A stretch of 37,273 nucleotides of DNA from a virus. The notes beneath the pieces are model-generated. The model had not been told where the DNA came from. It ran no database searches and worked only from the letters and a program-made list of their open reading frames with translations. Both the position numbers and the translations under genes were made by a program. Location: the IMG/VR virus record IMGVR_UViG_3300025645_000190, positions 1-37,273 of that record; one strand, given 5' to 3'. Shown here one piece after another: positions 26,293-32,571 of the stretch (within the stretch, counting starts at the first letter, position 1; the number at the start of each line of letters is the position of its first letter).

Positions 26293-26496
26293 ATGGGCAA
26301 AAGAGACGGTAAGAAAATTATAGAAACTATGGGCTACGTTATAGTAGCTCAGGTTCCTATGATTATGACATTTGAAGAAGATAAAGCTGCTTTCATAATA
26401 GAACATCTTGGTAACTCTATTGAAAGAGCTTATGATGTTATAGATATGTTTGGAGATAGAGGTGGAGATTTTGATCCCTTTGGAGATGAGGGGTGA
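26293..26496 (+). CDS. First rightward gene, hypothetical
   Basis: 67 aa. Basic start (MGKRDGKK), a hydrophobic centre (GYVIVAQVPMIMTF), and an acidic, glycine-rich tail (FGDRGGDFDPFGDEG). No ribosome site lies before the ATG, which is about 6 bases after the -10 box; leaderless translation or a later start (M13) are the alternatives. No family recognised. Confidence 0.55.
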   Translation: MGKRDGKKIIETMGYVIVAQVPMIMTFEEDKAAFIIEHLGNSIERAYDVIDMFGDRGGDFDPFGDEG

Positions 26497-26530
26497 TAAA
26501 CTTTATCTTATATTACAATTTAACATTCTT

Positions 26531-26559
26531 TCAAATGTATGCTAATGTGGGAGTATAAT
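26531..26559 (+). promoter_or_regulatory. Possible weak promoter
   Basis: A perfect TATAAT at 26554-26559 with only a poor -35 (TCAAAT at 17 bases). The GTG start of the next gene is 6 bases downstream. Confidence 0.35.
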
Positions 26560-26564
26560 TAAGG

Positions 26565-27011
26565 GTGACGGATATCAAAAACTCCCAGATTTTTAATGTT
26601 GATAACATACGCAAAGTGACAGATGTCCGTAACCTTAACTCTGTAGACCTAACAATCACTTTAATATGGTATCCCGGCTATTCTATATTTAGAGAACAAT
26701 ACTCGACAGGAAATTATGAATTGATAGGAAATATACTAAGAGATTTAGCAATTTCTTATGAAACTATGTCATTATGGCTACTTAGAGGTACATATGAGAG
26801 GTATCTATCCTCAATATTAGATGAAGACTACGCAGATATGATGTTAGATAATACTATTTACGATAAACACTTTACTATATTACGAGGATGTAAGTTATCA
26901 TATAAACTATTTTATAAAGACATTTTATATGTGTATAAAGACGGTAGAGTGTTAGTTTCTAATAGTTTAGAAGCAAAAAAAGCATTTAGAGACATAAGGG
27001 GTATAAAATGA
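26565..27011 (+). CDS. Hypothetical protein, GTG start
   Basis: 148 aa. An in-frame stop at 26556 excludes a longer form, so the start is the GTG at 26565 or later. No ribosome site precedes it, and it is 6 bases after TATAAT. The beginning has two similar units, TDIKNS and TDVRNL. The body is helical and aromatic (RDLAISYETMSLWLLRGTYE, DKHFTILRGCKLSYKLFYKD). No family recognised. It overlaps the next gene by ATGA. Confidence 0.65.
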   Translation: MTDIKNSQIFNVDNIRKVTDVRNLNSVDLTITLIWYPGYSIFREQYSTGNYELIGNILRDLAISYETMSLWLLRGTYERYLSSILDEDYADMMLDNTIYDKHFTILRGCKLSYKLFYKDILYVYKDGRVLVSNSLEAKKAFRDIRGIK

Positions 27012-27298
27012 AAGCAATAAAGGAGCTAATGTTAATATGCGATATAGAATCTGACGAAAACAAAGTAGGTTGGAGAAAACGTAGAGATGCTATGCAAGAT
27101 TGGGTAGACAAGTATATTCAAACAGTTAATACTCAACAAAGTGTATTAAATCCTAAGGTTTTTGACTCTGATTTTATGGATTTTATAAAAGAATCTTTAG
27201 CAAAAAACTTAGCAGAAGAGTTGACAACTACAACTAAATATGAGATAACTGATAATAACATAAAGGCTAAGTTAGTGGTATTAAATGGAAATAAATAA
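27008..27298 (+). CDS. Hypothetical helical protein, 96 aa
   Basis: Overlaps the previous stop (ATGA). Charged and helical (ENKVGWRKRRDAMQDWVDKY, DFMDFIKESLAKNLAEELTT). No family recognised; it belongs to a coupled run of five small genes. Confidence 0.65.
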   Translation: MKAIKELMLICDIESDENKVGWRKRRDAMQDWVDKYIQTVNTQQSVLNPKVFDSDFMDFIKESLAKNLAEELTTTTKYEITDNNIKAKLVVLNGNK

Positions 27299-27572
27299 TA
27301 ATAGATATTCAGTAAGAAGAGCAGAAGACTCAGAAGGTCTAGTAGTATCTATTCCAAAAGGTGAAATTATGATAGATTTTTTAGATTTTGAAGAAACAAA
27401 AAGAGGAGTGGTGTATAAAGACGCTTCTGGGTATGGAGTACCAATAACTGCTATTATAATTAACTCAGAAGAAGGGTCTTTTTCAATACAAGCTGTCAAA
27501 AAAACAAAATTAGCGAATAAATTGTTGAAAATATTAGCAGAAACTGATAATTATTACTTGGTGAGAGTATGA
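27285..27572 (+). CDS. Hypothetical protein, 95 aa
   Basis: Overlaps the previous gene by 14 bases and the next by 4. Beta-rich start (RYSVRRAEDSEGLVVSIPKG), acidic middle, and a helical end (KLANKLLKILAETDNYYLVR). No recognised motif. Confidence 0.6.
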   Translation: MEINNNRYSVRRAEDSEGLVVSIPKGEIMIDFLDFEETKRGVVYKDASGYGVPITAIIINSEEGSFSIQAVKKTKLANKLLKILAETDNYYLVRV

Positions 27573-27838
27573 GTGAATACTTTACTTCATATTCAACAAT
27601 AGAAAATGGAGTGACAATTAACGTTTTAGAGATACATCCGGTATATAACGATTATATAAGTTTTATTTTGTATGATGATGTTTTTAACTATATACAGAGA
27701 GCAGCAGATTATGAAGCATCTCATTTTTTTAATTGGATGAAACTTGATGAGGTGTATATACATCCTGAATGTAAGAATAGGCTGGAACATATACAATTAG
27801 CAAGAGTTAAAGGTGTCAAATTAATAATAAAAATATAA
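27569..27838 (+). CDS. Hypothetical protein, 89 aa
   Basis: ATGA overlap with the gene before. Aromatic-rich (VYNDYISFILYDDVFNYIQR, ASHFFNWMKLDEVYIHPEC). No family recognised; last gene of the coupled run that begins at 26565. Confidence 0.6.
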   Translation: MSEYFTSYSTIENGVTINVLEIHPVYNDYISFILYDDVFNYIQRAADYEASHFFNWMKLDEVYIHPECKNRLEHIQLARVKGVKLIIKI

Positions 27839-27845
27839 GGAAATT

Positions 27846-27920
27846 ATGAAAATCATGTTACAACTTATTAGAATTGCTATATATACCTTTATTATTTACA
27901 AATTGGTACAATCATGTTAG
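27846..27920 (+). CDS. 24-aa hydrophobic microprotein (tentative)
   Basis: AAGGAAA lies just before the ATG. The peptide is one hydrophobic helix (MLQLIRIAIYTFIIYKLVQSC). Its start region is a near-duplicate of the next gene's start, and the two overlap. It may be a real single-span peptide or a leftover from that duplication. Confidence 0.35.
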   Translation: MKIMLQLIRIAIYTFIIYKLVQSC

Positions 27921-28084
27921 AACTTATTAAAGTAATAATACTTGCATGTCAAGTTACAAGTGCAAGAGAACATGTTAACTATGATATAGTGTATAAAAGG
28001 CAAATTCAATGTCAAAAAAGACTGTTAGGATGTACGAAAGGCTCAAGCTTTAAGTTATTTGAGTGCTTAAAGGAGAGAAAATGA
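27914..28084 (+). CDS. Small cysteine-containing, possibly exported protein
   Basis: 56 aa. The short hydrophobic start (LELIKVIILACQVTSA) could be a signal peptide, with ILAC as a marginal lipobox. The rest is basic with cysteines at 12, 33, 40 and 51. It overlaps the ATG at 28081 as ATGA. Function unknown. Confidence 0.5.
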   Translation: MLELIKVIILACQVTSAREHVNYDIVYKRQIQCQKRLLGCTKGSSFKLFECLKERK

Positions 28085-28317
28085 AAAAATATAGAATTAT
28101 AGAAGAAGCATCTAATGGTTATGTAAGGTTTTACATAGAAGAACGATATAAAAAATTTTTTATATTCACGAAATACAAAAGAGTAGGGTGGTCATGTGAC
28201 ACTGAACAAGGTGTAAGGTCGGAATTAGAGAGATTATTAGCATATGATGTTCTTGAAAAAAGAAAAGAAGAAGAAAGGAAATCTCATCCTAAATATAAAA
28301 AAGTAATAAAGATATAA
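28081..28317 (+). CDS. Hypothetical basic protein, 78 aa
   Basis: I chose the ATG at 28081 over an in-frame GTG at 28063, because AAAGGAGAG lies at the right distance and the ATG overlaps the upstream stop. The sequence is aromatic and basic (FYIEERYKKFFIFTKYKRVG) with a lysine/arginine-rich helix at the end. Unknown function. Confidence 0.65.
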   Translation: MKKYRIIEEASNGYVRFYIEERYKKFFIFTKYKRVGWSCDTEQGVRSELERLLAYDVLEKRKEEERKSHPKYKKVIKI

Positions 28318-28329
28318 AAAGGATGTAAA

Positions 28330-28506
28330 ATGATTTGTAAATATTGTAAGAAAAGTCACGGAAAGGAGTTAAAATGGCTCTATAAAGGTGGAGTTACTTA
28401 TGTAAATGATCCAGTGTTACAGACCTGTATAGTCCTTAGAAGGATGAATAGCACTACTGCAGGAGATTATTTGCGCAACATATTTAAAAAGATCATGAAG
28501 GGGTAA
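28330..28506 (+). CDS. 58-aa protein with CxxC
   Basis: Begins MICKYCKKSHGKELKWLYKG, with C3, C6 and H10 plus C33 as possible zinc ligands. It continues with a helical end (STTAGDYLRNIFKKIMKG). Too short for the usual gene finders, but it fills the gap between two genes with matching frame and spacing. Confidence 0.5.
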   Translation: MICKYCKKSHGKELKWLYKGGVTYVNDPVLQTCIVLRRMNSTTAGDYLRNIFKKIMKG

Positions 28507-28508
28507 TA

Positions 28509-28658
28509 ATGATAACTGTCCGAAATAGCATTATAGCAGTATCTATTCTTTCTATAGGGTGTATTATCCTATCAGAGCTAGGAGAAAATTTTTATTTTGT
28601 TATTTTACAAATATTATTATATACTATAATTGCACATTTAATTATAAAGGAAAATTAA
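28509..28658 (+). CDS. 49-aa membrane protein
   Basis: Two hydrophobic segments at about 7-22 (SIIAVSILSIGCIIL) and 28-46 (FYFVILQILLYTIIAHLII), ending KEN. It starts 3 bases after one stop and ends 1 base before the next ATG, as expected in a compact operon. Unknown function; possible holin or superinfection protein. Confidence 0.5.
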   Translation: MITVRNSIIAVSILSIGCIILSELGENFYFVILQILLYTIIAHLIIKEN

Positions 28659-28659
28659 G

Positions 28660-28908
28660 ATGTTTGATCCAATAATTTTAGGTAAAGGTGGCAGTATGTT
28701 TTTAGTTATAAGAGGTAATTATCATGAATTTTATGATACAAAAAAAGAAGCTGTAAAAGCTATAGAGGATTATTCTACTCATAGTATGAGCAGCTTTGTA
28801 TATAGATTGTTTGAAATAAGTAAAGAACACGAGTTCAACATTATAGATGTTGAAGAAAAACGAGAGGTTACAGAGACTGTAAGTAAAGTAGAGTTTACTG
28901 ATGTTTGA
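28660..28908 (+). CDS. Hypothetical protein, 82 aa
   Basis: AAGGAAAA ribosome site. Residues 14-33 (FLVIRGNYHEFYDTKKEAVK) resemble small phage proteins that fold as a beta strand plus helix, but no name can be given. An internal M14 start is possible. Overlaps the next gene by 8 bases. Confidence 0.6.
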   Translation: MFDPIILGKGGSMFLVIRGNYHEFYDTKKEAVKAIEDYSTHSMSSFVYRLFEISKEHEFNIIDVEEKREVTETVSKVEFTDV

Positions 28909-29119
28909 TATAATGATTAAGATATTACCAAATAACCGCTTAATAGTCCGAGATACTCGATTTGACACGTCCGTGAACATCAGAGCTAACCAACTATCAG
29001 AGTATATAGAAAGTATCTTAGACGTTCAATTTGACGCTCAGAAGGAATGGGACGACAAAGTAGAAGATCTTAGTAAAAATGATGTAAATAGATTTAATAT
29101 TAATTCCGGGGAGGATTAG
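28901..29119 (+). CDS. Hypothetical acidic protein, 72 aa
   Basis: N-terminal strand region (IKILPNNRLIVRDTRFDTSV) and an acidic helix (LSEYIESILDVQFDAQKEWD). GC-richer codon use than the adjacent genes in parts (GACACGTCC). No family recognised. Confidence 0.6.
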   Translation: MFDIMIKILPNNRLIVRDTRFDTSVNIRANQLSEYIESILDVQFDAQKEWDDKVEDLSKNDVNRFNINSGED

Positions 29120-29120
29120 A

Positions 29121-29492
29121 ATGAGTACTTATATAGATCCTGATTATATTCAGAAGATGTTAAAGCGTGTATTTGAGGACTTTGGCTTTGAAGTGACTCA
29201 TTGCGACAGAATGTGTATGAACGATTCTATAGAAATAATGACAGGCTTTGAAGTTCCTATGTTTAAAATGAGAATGGGGCAAGATGAAATGCATAAAGAG
29301 CTTCAGGATTTCTACGATAAATTCAAGAACAGTAGATATTCCAAGGATTTAGAGGCTACATATAAGAAAGAAGCTGATATGTTAAGGGAAGAGTTGGAAG
29401 AGCTTAAGGAACAAAATAACAAGCTGTTAGAGGCTTTGAGTGATGGTATGGAAGTATTAGATATCGAGGTTAAACCAAAAGGGGAAGAATGA
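29121..29492 (+). CDS. Coiled-coil protein, 123 aa
   Basis: Residues 1-50 are globular with C28 and C32 (HCDRMCMND). Residues 65-112 are a strong coiled coil (EADMLREELEELKEQNNKLL). Probably oligomeric. It overlaps the next ATG by 4 bases. Function unknown. Confidence 0.65.
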   Translation: MSTYIDPDYIQKMLKRVFEDFGFEVTHCDRMCMNDSIEIMTGFEVPMFKMRMGQDEMHKELQDFYDKFKNSRYSKDLEATYKKEADMLREELEELKEQNNKLLEALSDGMEVLDIEVKPKGEE

Positions 29493-29764
29493 AAATATAT
29501 GGAATTATAATTTTATTAGTATTAAATGTAGTGGGATGGTATAATTACTATAAAGAAGCAAACGATAAACATTCGGTAAGTGTAAATGATTTTTATTATA
29601 TTGCAGACAAAGACAAGTGTGTAAGAACGTGTGGAGTAATATTTTTTGATTATAGTGCAGTAAGATACACTGAAGGAAAACCATTTAACACTGTATCATG
29701 TGAATGTAAGAGAACATCTGGAGCAGCAACATATTTTAAACACTTAGAGCTTATAGAAGAATAA
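29489..29764 (+). CDS. Membrane-anchored cysteine protein, 91 aa
   Basis: One N-terminal membrane helix at about 4-18 (YGIIILLVLNVVGWY) followed by a soluble domain with four cysteines (C48, C52, C74, C76) that could form disulfides outside the cytoplasm. This suits an envelope protein, for example for superinfection exclusion; that role is a guess. It is the last gene before the iteron region. Confidence 0.65.
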   Translation: MKIYGIIILLVLNVVGWYNYYKEANDKHSVSVNDFYYIADKDKCVRTCGVIFFDYSAVRYTEGKPFNTVSCECKRTSGAATYFKHLELIEE

Positions 29765-29874
29765 TGTGTATTAAACCAAAATAGGTCCAGTGTGTGTTCT
29801 CAGCATAGAATGACCAATATCACTCGCTTAGAACCACATACCCCCCCTATGCCTAAATGAAATATGTTTATAAA

Positions 29875-29904
29875 GAATATACGCACCTATGAATATACGC
29901 ACCT
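29875..29904 (+). repeat. Iteron copies 1 and 2 (GAATATACGCACCTA)
   Basis: Two tandem copies, GAATATACGCACCTAT then GAATATACGCACCTAC, spaced by 16 bases (start to start). Confidence 0.8.
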
Positions 29905-29964
29905 ACTAAATAGATATTGTTTGTCAACTTAATTAATCTTAAGTATGTATCTATTACATGGTAA

Positions 29965-30001
29965 GGAATATACGCATCTATGTTGCCAACTATCTGTGGC
30001 T
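29965..30001 (+). repeat. Iteron copy 3 with dyad
   Basis: GGAATATACGCATCT (29965-29979) is followed at 29984-30001 by TGCCA-N8-TGGCT. Confidence 0.75.
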
Positions 30002-30023
30002 ATCATGTGACCCAACAGCATCA

Positions 30024-30055
30024 GGAATATACGCACCTGCCAACTATATGTGGCT
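30024..30055 (+). repeat. Iteron copy 4 with dyad
   Basis: GGAATATACGCACCT (30024-30038) runs straight into TGCCA-N8-TGGCT (30038-30055). Confidence 0.75.
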
Positions 30056-30256
30056 TACACAATGGTGGCTAGAATACATTTAAAATTATTATATGATACT
30101 AGGCAAGGGTAAAATCTAAATGGATTACAGACTAGGCTGAGAGTCTTAGAACATTGTCAAGAAAAAAATACAGAAATATACAGAAAAGAAAAAGCTTGAC
30201 TAAACAAATTCTATTGGTGTCAACTAAAGTTTCCTTAAGAAAATAATATTACATGA

Positions 30257-30272
30257 CTTAACAAATGTTAAG
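30257..30272. promoter_or_regulatory. Palindrome overlapping a promoter, possible operator
   Basis: CTTAACA-AA-TGTTAAG is a perfect dyad whose right arm overlaps the -35 region of the promoter at 30271. A longer pair, ACATGAC (30251-30257) and GTCATGT (30285-30291), brackets the same promoter. Confidence 0.45.
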
Positions 30273-30299
30273 GACACAATCAATGTCATGTGCTATAAT
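30271..30299 (+). promoter_or_regulatory. Promoter with extended -10
   Basis: AGGACA, 17 bases, TGC-TATAAT, about 38 bases before the ATG at 30337. Confidence 0.6.
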
Positions 30300-30336
30300 A
30301 AATATAGAGATTAACGCAACGCAATAAAGGGATAAC

Positions 30337-30552
30337 ATGAAAAACATTATTATGATTCAAAGTCCAATTAAATTCGAAAAGGGTTCAGCTTTTGAGGTTA
30401 AAGCCTCTTTAGTGATTAAAGTAAATGATACTTATAAGACTATTTACGGACTGGGCGATACTAAAGGAGACGCAAGTCTATGGTTGATGGATAATTTAAC
30501 GGAGCTTCACAAGTCTTTACAAACTGAAAACTTTTACACTGGAGTATGGTAA
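30337..30552 (+). CDS. Hypothetical protein, 71 aa
   Basis: AAAGGGATAAC precedes the ATG. A beta-alpha pattern (FEVKASLVIKVNDTYKTIYG, then DASLWLMDNLTELHKSL) and the end TENFYTGVW; the NFYTG word also occurs in the gene at 32630. No family recognised. Confidence 0.65.
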   Translation: MKNIIMIQSPIKFEKGSAFEVKASLVIKVNDTYKTIYGLGDTKGDASLWLMDNLTELHKSLQTENFYTGVW

Positions 30553-30553
30553 C

Positions 30554-30724
30554 ATGAAACACTTAGTAACTACTATCACAAGAAATAGCCCTAAACAACT
30601 TTTATTGGCTTTAAAGTATGACTTATATACTAAAACAAGTCCTCTTTATACTATAGAGTTTAAGACTTCTAAGAACGTTAGAAACAATATGCCTATTTAT
30701 ACGGCTGTAATAAGGTTAAAATGA
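30554..30724 (+). CDS. 56-aa basic protein
   Basis: Starts one base after the previous stop (TAACATG) and runs to TGA at 30724. Lysine- and threonine-rich (MKHLVTTITRNSPKQLLLAL onward). Its size and position fit the operon, but no family is recognised. Confidence 0.5.
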   Translation: MKHLVTTITRNSPKQLLLALKYDLYTKTSPLYTIEFKTSKNVRNNMPIYTAVIRLK

Positions 30725-30743
30725 AACAAGATAAAGGATCAAA

Positions 30744-31019
30744 ATGAAACAATTAGTAGTAAACAATCAAGGACTTAAGACAGAGAAAAGAAAACTTAAG
30801 CAAAGTGAAGAAAGTATCAAGTGGAAGGCAAATTTGCCCTACTTAGACCAAAACAGAGAGGAAAAAAGCTTTGTTGGTTACGGAGTTACTGAAAAGGAGG
30901 CAATTAGTTCAGCATATGGAAATGCTTTATATGAGCAAAGAAGATTATATAATTTTTATGTTACGTCGTCACAAATTGATAACCATACGTTGAAATTTGA
31001 TAATTCTAGTATCAGTTAA
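30744..31019 (+). CDS. Hypothetical protein, 91 aa
   Basis: AAAGGATC ribosome site. Begins with lysine-rich KRKLKQSEESIKWKA, continues with a GYGVTEKEAISSAYGNALYE helix, which resembles double-stranded-RNA-binding-like beta-alpha units found in small phage proteins; that is only a suggestion. It is the last gene before the bidirectional terminator. Confidence 0.6.
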   Translation: MKQLVVNNQGLKTEKRKLKQSEESIKWKANLPYLDQNREEKSFVGYGVTEKEAISSAYGNALYEQRRLYNFYVTSSQIDNHTLKFDNSSIS

Positions 31020-31077
31020 AAACAAGTTAATACATTATTTAAAGTCTCACTTCCGAGCGTTCTAAATTGTCCCATAC

Positions 31078-31110
31078 AAAAATGCCTCATATCTGAGGCG
31101 TTCTTTTTTA
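31078..31110. terminator. Bidirectional intrinsic terminator
   Basis: GCCTCA-TATC-TGAGGC stem with T-runs on both sides (TTCTTTTTT on plus; ATTTTTGT on minus). It ends the rightward operon from 30337 and, on the minus strand, the RNA from the late element at 31370. Confidence 0.88.
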
Positions 31111-31368
31111 TACACAAATTGGTTAGGATTTTGGCATAACTCTCTTTTACTAGTATAAGGTCACTAGCCGAAAGTCATGCTAAATAGATTATGTTTACTT
31201 TTTCTATTTGGCTTTTGCTGTTAAGCAATTTATCCAAGATCTTAAAGCGTTCCGCTCAAGTCTTTTGAAGGTCGTTTCTTGAGTACACAGCTTTTAAACT
31301 TCATGTGCCTAGTCGAAAAATCATGTTGCCAATCAGAATCATTTTTTAACGGTCTCTAAAATCTCTTA
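31085..31368 (-). ncRNA. Late-promoter-driven structured noncoding RNA
   Basis: No coding gene follows the leftward late element at 31370, yet about 280 bases later there is a terminator on the same strand. In between, the minus strand can form GCACA/TGTGT, CTCAAG/CTTGAG (31281-31253), AGCG/CGCT, GCTT/AAGC and CTTT-CGG-CTAGT/ACTAG-T-AAAG (about 31173-31144). Promoter, dense hairpins and terminator together define an RNA gene. Known families such as phi29 pRNA or tRNA are not recognised. Confidence 0.6.
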
Positions 31369-31369
31369 A

Positions 31370-31386
31370 ATATAGTTGTTAAATTT
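31370..31386 (-). promoter_or_regulatory. Late promoter element, copy 5 (noncoding RNA)
   Basis: Identical 17-bp element on the minus strand, embedded in the rightward gene half, with no protein gene downstream. Confidence 0.65.
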
Positions 31387-31458
31387 ATCTTACGTATGTT
31401 TTCCGTAACATATAATTATTTTCATTTTTTGTCTTATATCAATCATTTACATTTAAAA

Positions 31459-31524
31459 TGTATCTGTTTAAATTGTCGAGGCTCAAACAGATACAATTAA
31501 AAATGATGCAGTAGCGTTTGCATC
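31459..31524. other. Two tandem strong hairpins
   Basis: TGTATCTGTTT (31459-31469) pairs perfectly with AAACAGATACA (31485-31495), giving an 11-bp stem and a 15-base loop. GATGCA (31505-31510) pairs with TGCATC (31519-31524). Neither has a U-run on either strand, so they are not terminators. They may be protein sites or single-strand structures for replication start. Confidence 0.55.
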
Positions 31525-31636
31525 TAGTCCAATATTAGCTACTAAATAAATTATAGCACGATAAGAGTATGAAAGCAAGGAATATTTTAAGTAAAGTGTA
31601 AATTTTACAATGAGTAAAAAATATACAAAAAGATAA

Positions 31637-31668
31637 GGAATATACGCACTTGCCATAGATAGTTGGCA
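31637..31668 (+). repeat. Iteron copy 5 with dyad
   Basis: GGAATATACGCACTT (31637-31651) followed by TGCCA-N8-TGGCA (31651-31668), here a perfect dyad whose core is reversed relative to copies 3 and 4. Confidence 0.75.
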
Positions 31669-31789
31669 GTCCAGATTGCTCCAGAATAGCTTTAAAAGTT
31701 TTATGAGTAGTAAGTCATGGATAACATTTAAACAGATTTTAGACTATGTGCAGAGTCGATTAAGGTTATAAATAAAAGTTAGTTACACA

Positions 31790-31804
31790 GGAATATACGC
31801 AACT
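31790..31804 (+). repeat. Iteron copy 6
   Basis: GGAATATACGCAACT, about 78 bases upstream of the next -35 box and without a dyad. Confidence 0.75.
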
Positions 31805-31881
31805 AAAGAAGATTTAAGTTGACAGCGGAAAAGTTACGGATGTCAAGGAAAAAATAAAAAGAATATAAGTGATAATAAGTA

Positions 31882-31910
31882 TTGACACGCTGTGTTATAA
31901 CTGATATAAT
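31882..31910 (+). promoter_or_regulatory. Consensus early promoter
   Basis: Perfect TTGACA, 17 bases ending in TGA, perfect TATAAT. It is followed by the leader ATATGTAGGAAC that recurs at other early promoters. Confidence 0.85.
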
Positions 31911-31941
31911 ATATGTAGGAACTTAACGAGGAGTTAAAAAA

Positions 31942-32268
31942 ATGAATAAAGCACAAAAACTGCATAAAATAGCTAAAGAGGTAAAAGCATTTAAAACAGA
32001 GGACATTGAAAATAACAAAAAAGCGGTGGATTATTTTACTAAGGATTTAGAAAAGGTTGCTCGAAGTGGTAAATTCTCAAAACGTACAACTTGTCTAGTT
32101 AAAAAAGATGGATTATCAAACTCAAAATATCATTATCAAACAGAAAATGATGGCGGTGGTTTTGAAATAACTAATATTAATCATGTTATAAGAGATATAA
32201 AAGCAATGGGATTTAAAGTTGATTTTTTATTACAAGGTGGGTATTGCCCCTTGGTAATATCATGGTAG
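31942..32268 (+). CDS. Hypothetical protein, 108 aa
   Basis: GAGGAG ribosome site. Helical, basic N-terminus (AQKLHKIAKEVKAFKTED) and a C-terminal alpha/beta part (NHVIRDIKAMGFKVDFLLQG). It starts the first transcript after control region B. Its 3' end contains the promoter of the next gene. No family recognised. Confidence 0.7.
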   Translation: MNKAQKLHKIAKEVKAFKTEDIENNKKAVDYFTKDLEKVARSGKFSKRTTCLVKKDGLSNSKYHYQTENDGGGFEITNINHVIRDIKAMGFKVDFLLQGGYCPLVISW

Positions 32269-32279
32269 TATGTTATAAT
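32251..32279 (+). promoter_or_regulatory. Early promoter inside the upstream gene's end
   Basis: TTGGTA, 17 bases ending in TGT, TATAAT. It begins the 46-bp block (32267-32312) that is repeated at 32588-32633. Confidence 0.7.
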
Positions 32280-32308
32280 TAATTAAGAACTAAACAAGGA
32301 GTTAAACA

Positions 32309-32563
32309 ATGAAAAAATCACAATTTAAAAAATTCTATACAAGGTTGAGAATGATTCGCAATTCTAAAATGGTTGGAACTCATGGTAGTTATAGCGACTT
32401 AGTGAAGGAATTTAATGTCACTATGTGTTTTATCCGTAATTTGAATGATATGAGTAAAAAGTCACCTAGATTAGTGTACGGAAAATATACGGAAAAATAT
32501 CAAGTAAATGCTGAGTATGAAGCAAACGCAAATAGTTACTATGAAAAAATGATAGGAGCATAA
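32309..32563 (+). CDS. Hypothetical basic protein, 84 aa
   Basis: AAGGAG ribosome site. Very basic at the start (KKSQFKKFYTRLRMIRNSKM), with a possible helix-turn-helix-like stretch (SYSDLVKEFNVTMCFIRNLN, residues 28-47). A DNA-binding regulator is possible, not shown. Confidence 0.65.
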   Translation: MKKSQFKKFYTRLRMIRNSKMVGTHGSYSDLVKEFNVTMCFIRNLNDMSKKSPRLVYGKYTEKYQVNAEYEANANSYYEKMIGA

Positions 32564-32571
32564 AAAAGTCC

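Larger units (their letters stand above)
29765..30336. other. Gene-free control region A
   Basis: About 570 bases without a credible gene. It holds four copies of GGAATATACGCACCT, two TGCCA-N8-TGGC dyads, a 16-bp palindrome and a promoter near its right end. The mix of iterated sites and dyads suggests a replication origin or repressor region. Confidence 0.6.
31020..31941. other. Gene-free control region B
   Basis: About 920 bases without a gene. From left to right: a bidirectional terminator, a leftward structured RNA with its late promoter, two strong hairpins, two more iterons (one with dyad), and the promoter of the next rightward operon. Confidence 0.6.

Noticed and set aside
28702-28980. 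Minus-strand frame of 92 codons in the rightward region
   Set aside because: It lies opposite two coupled rightward genes, lacks a ribosome site and is very rich in F, I and S as expected for an antisense shadow.
31078-31386. tRNA or hammerhead ribozyme in the noncoding stretch
   Set aside because: No acceptor/T-arm pattern and no CTGATGA core with its GAAA partner was found on either strand; the same check was negative for the capsid leader and the RNA at 26060-26210.
29765-31941. CRISPR-like array in the iteron blocks
   Set aside because: Repeats are only about 15 bases, spacing varies from 16 bases to 1.6 kb and genes lie between, so this is not a CRISPR array.
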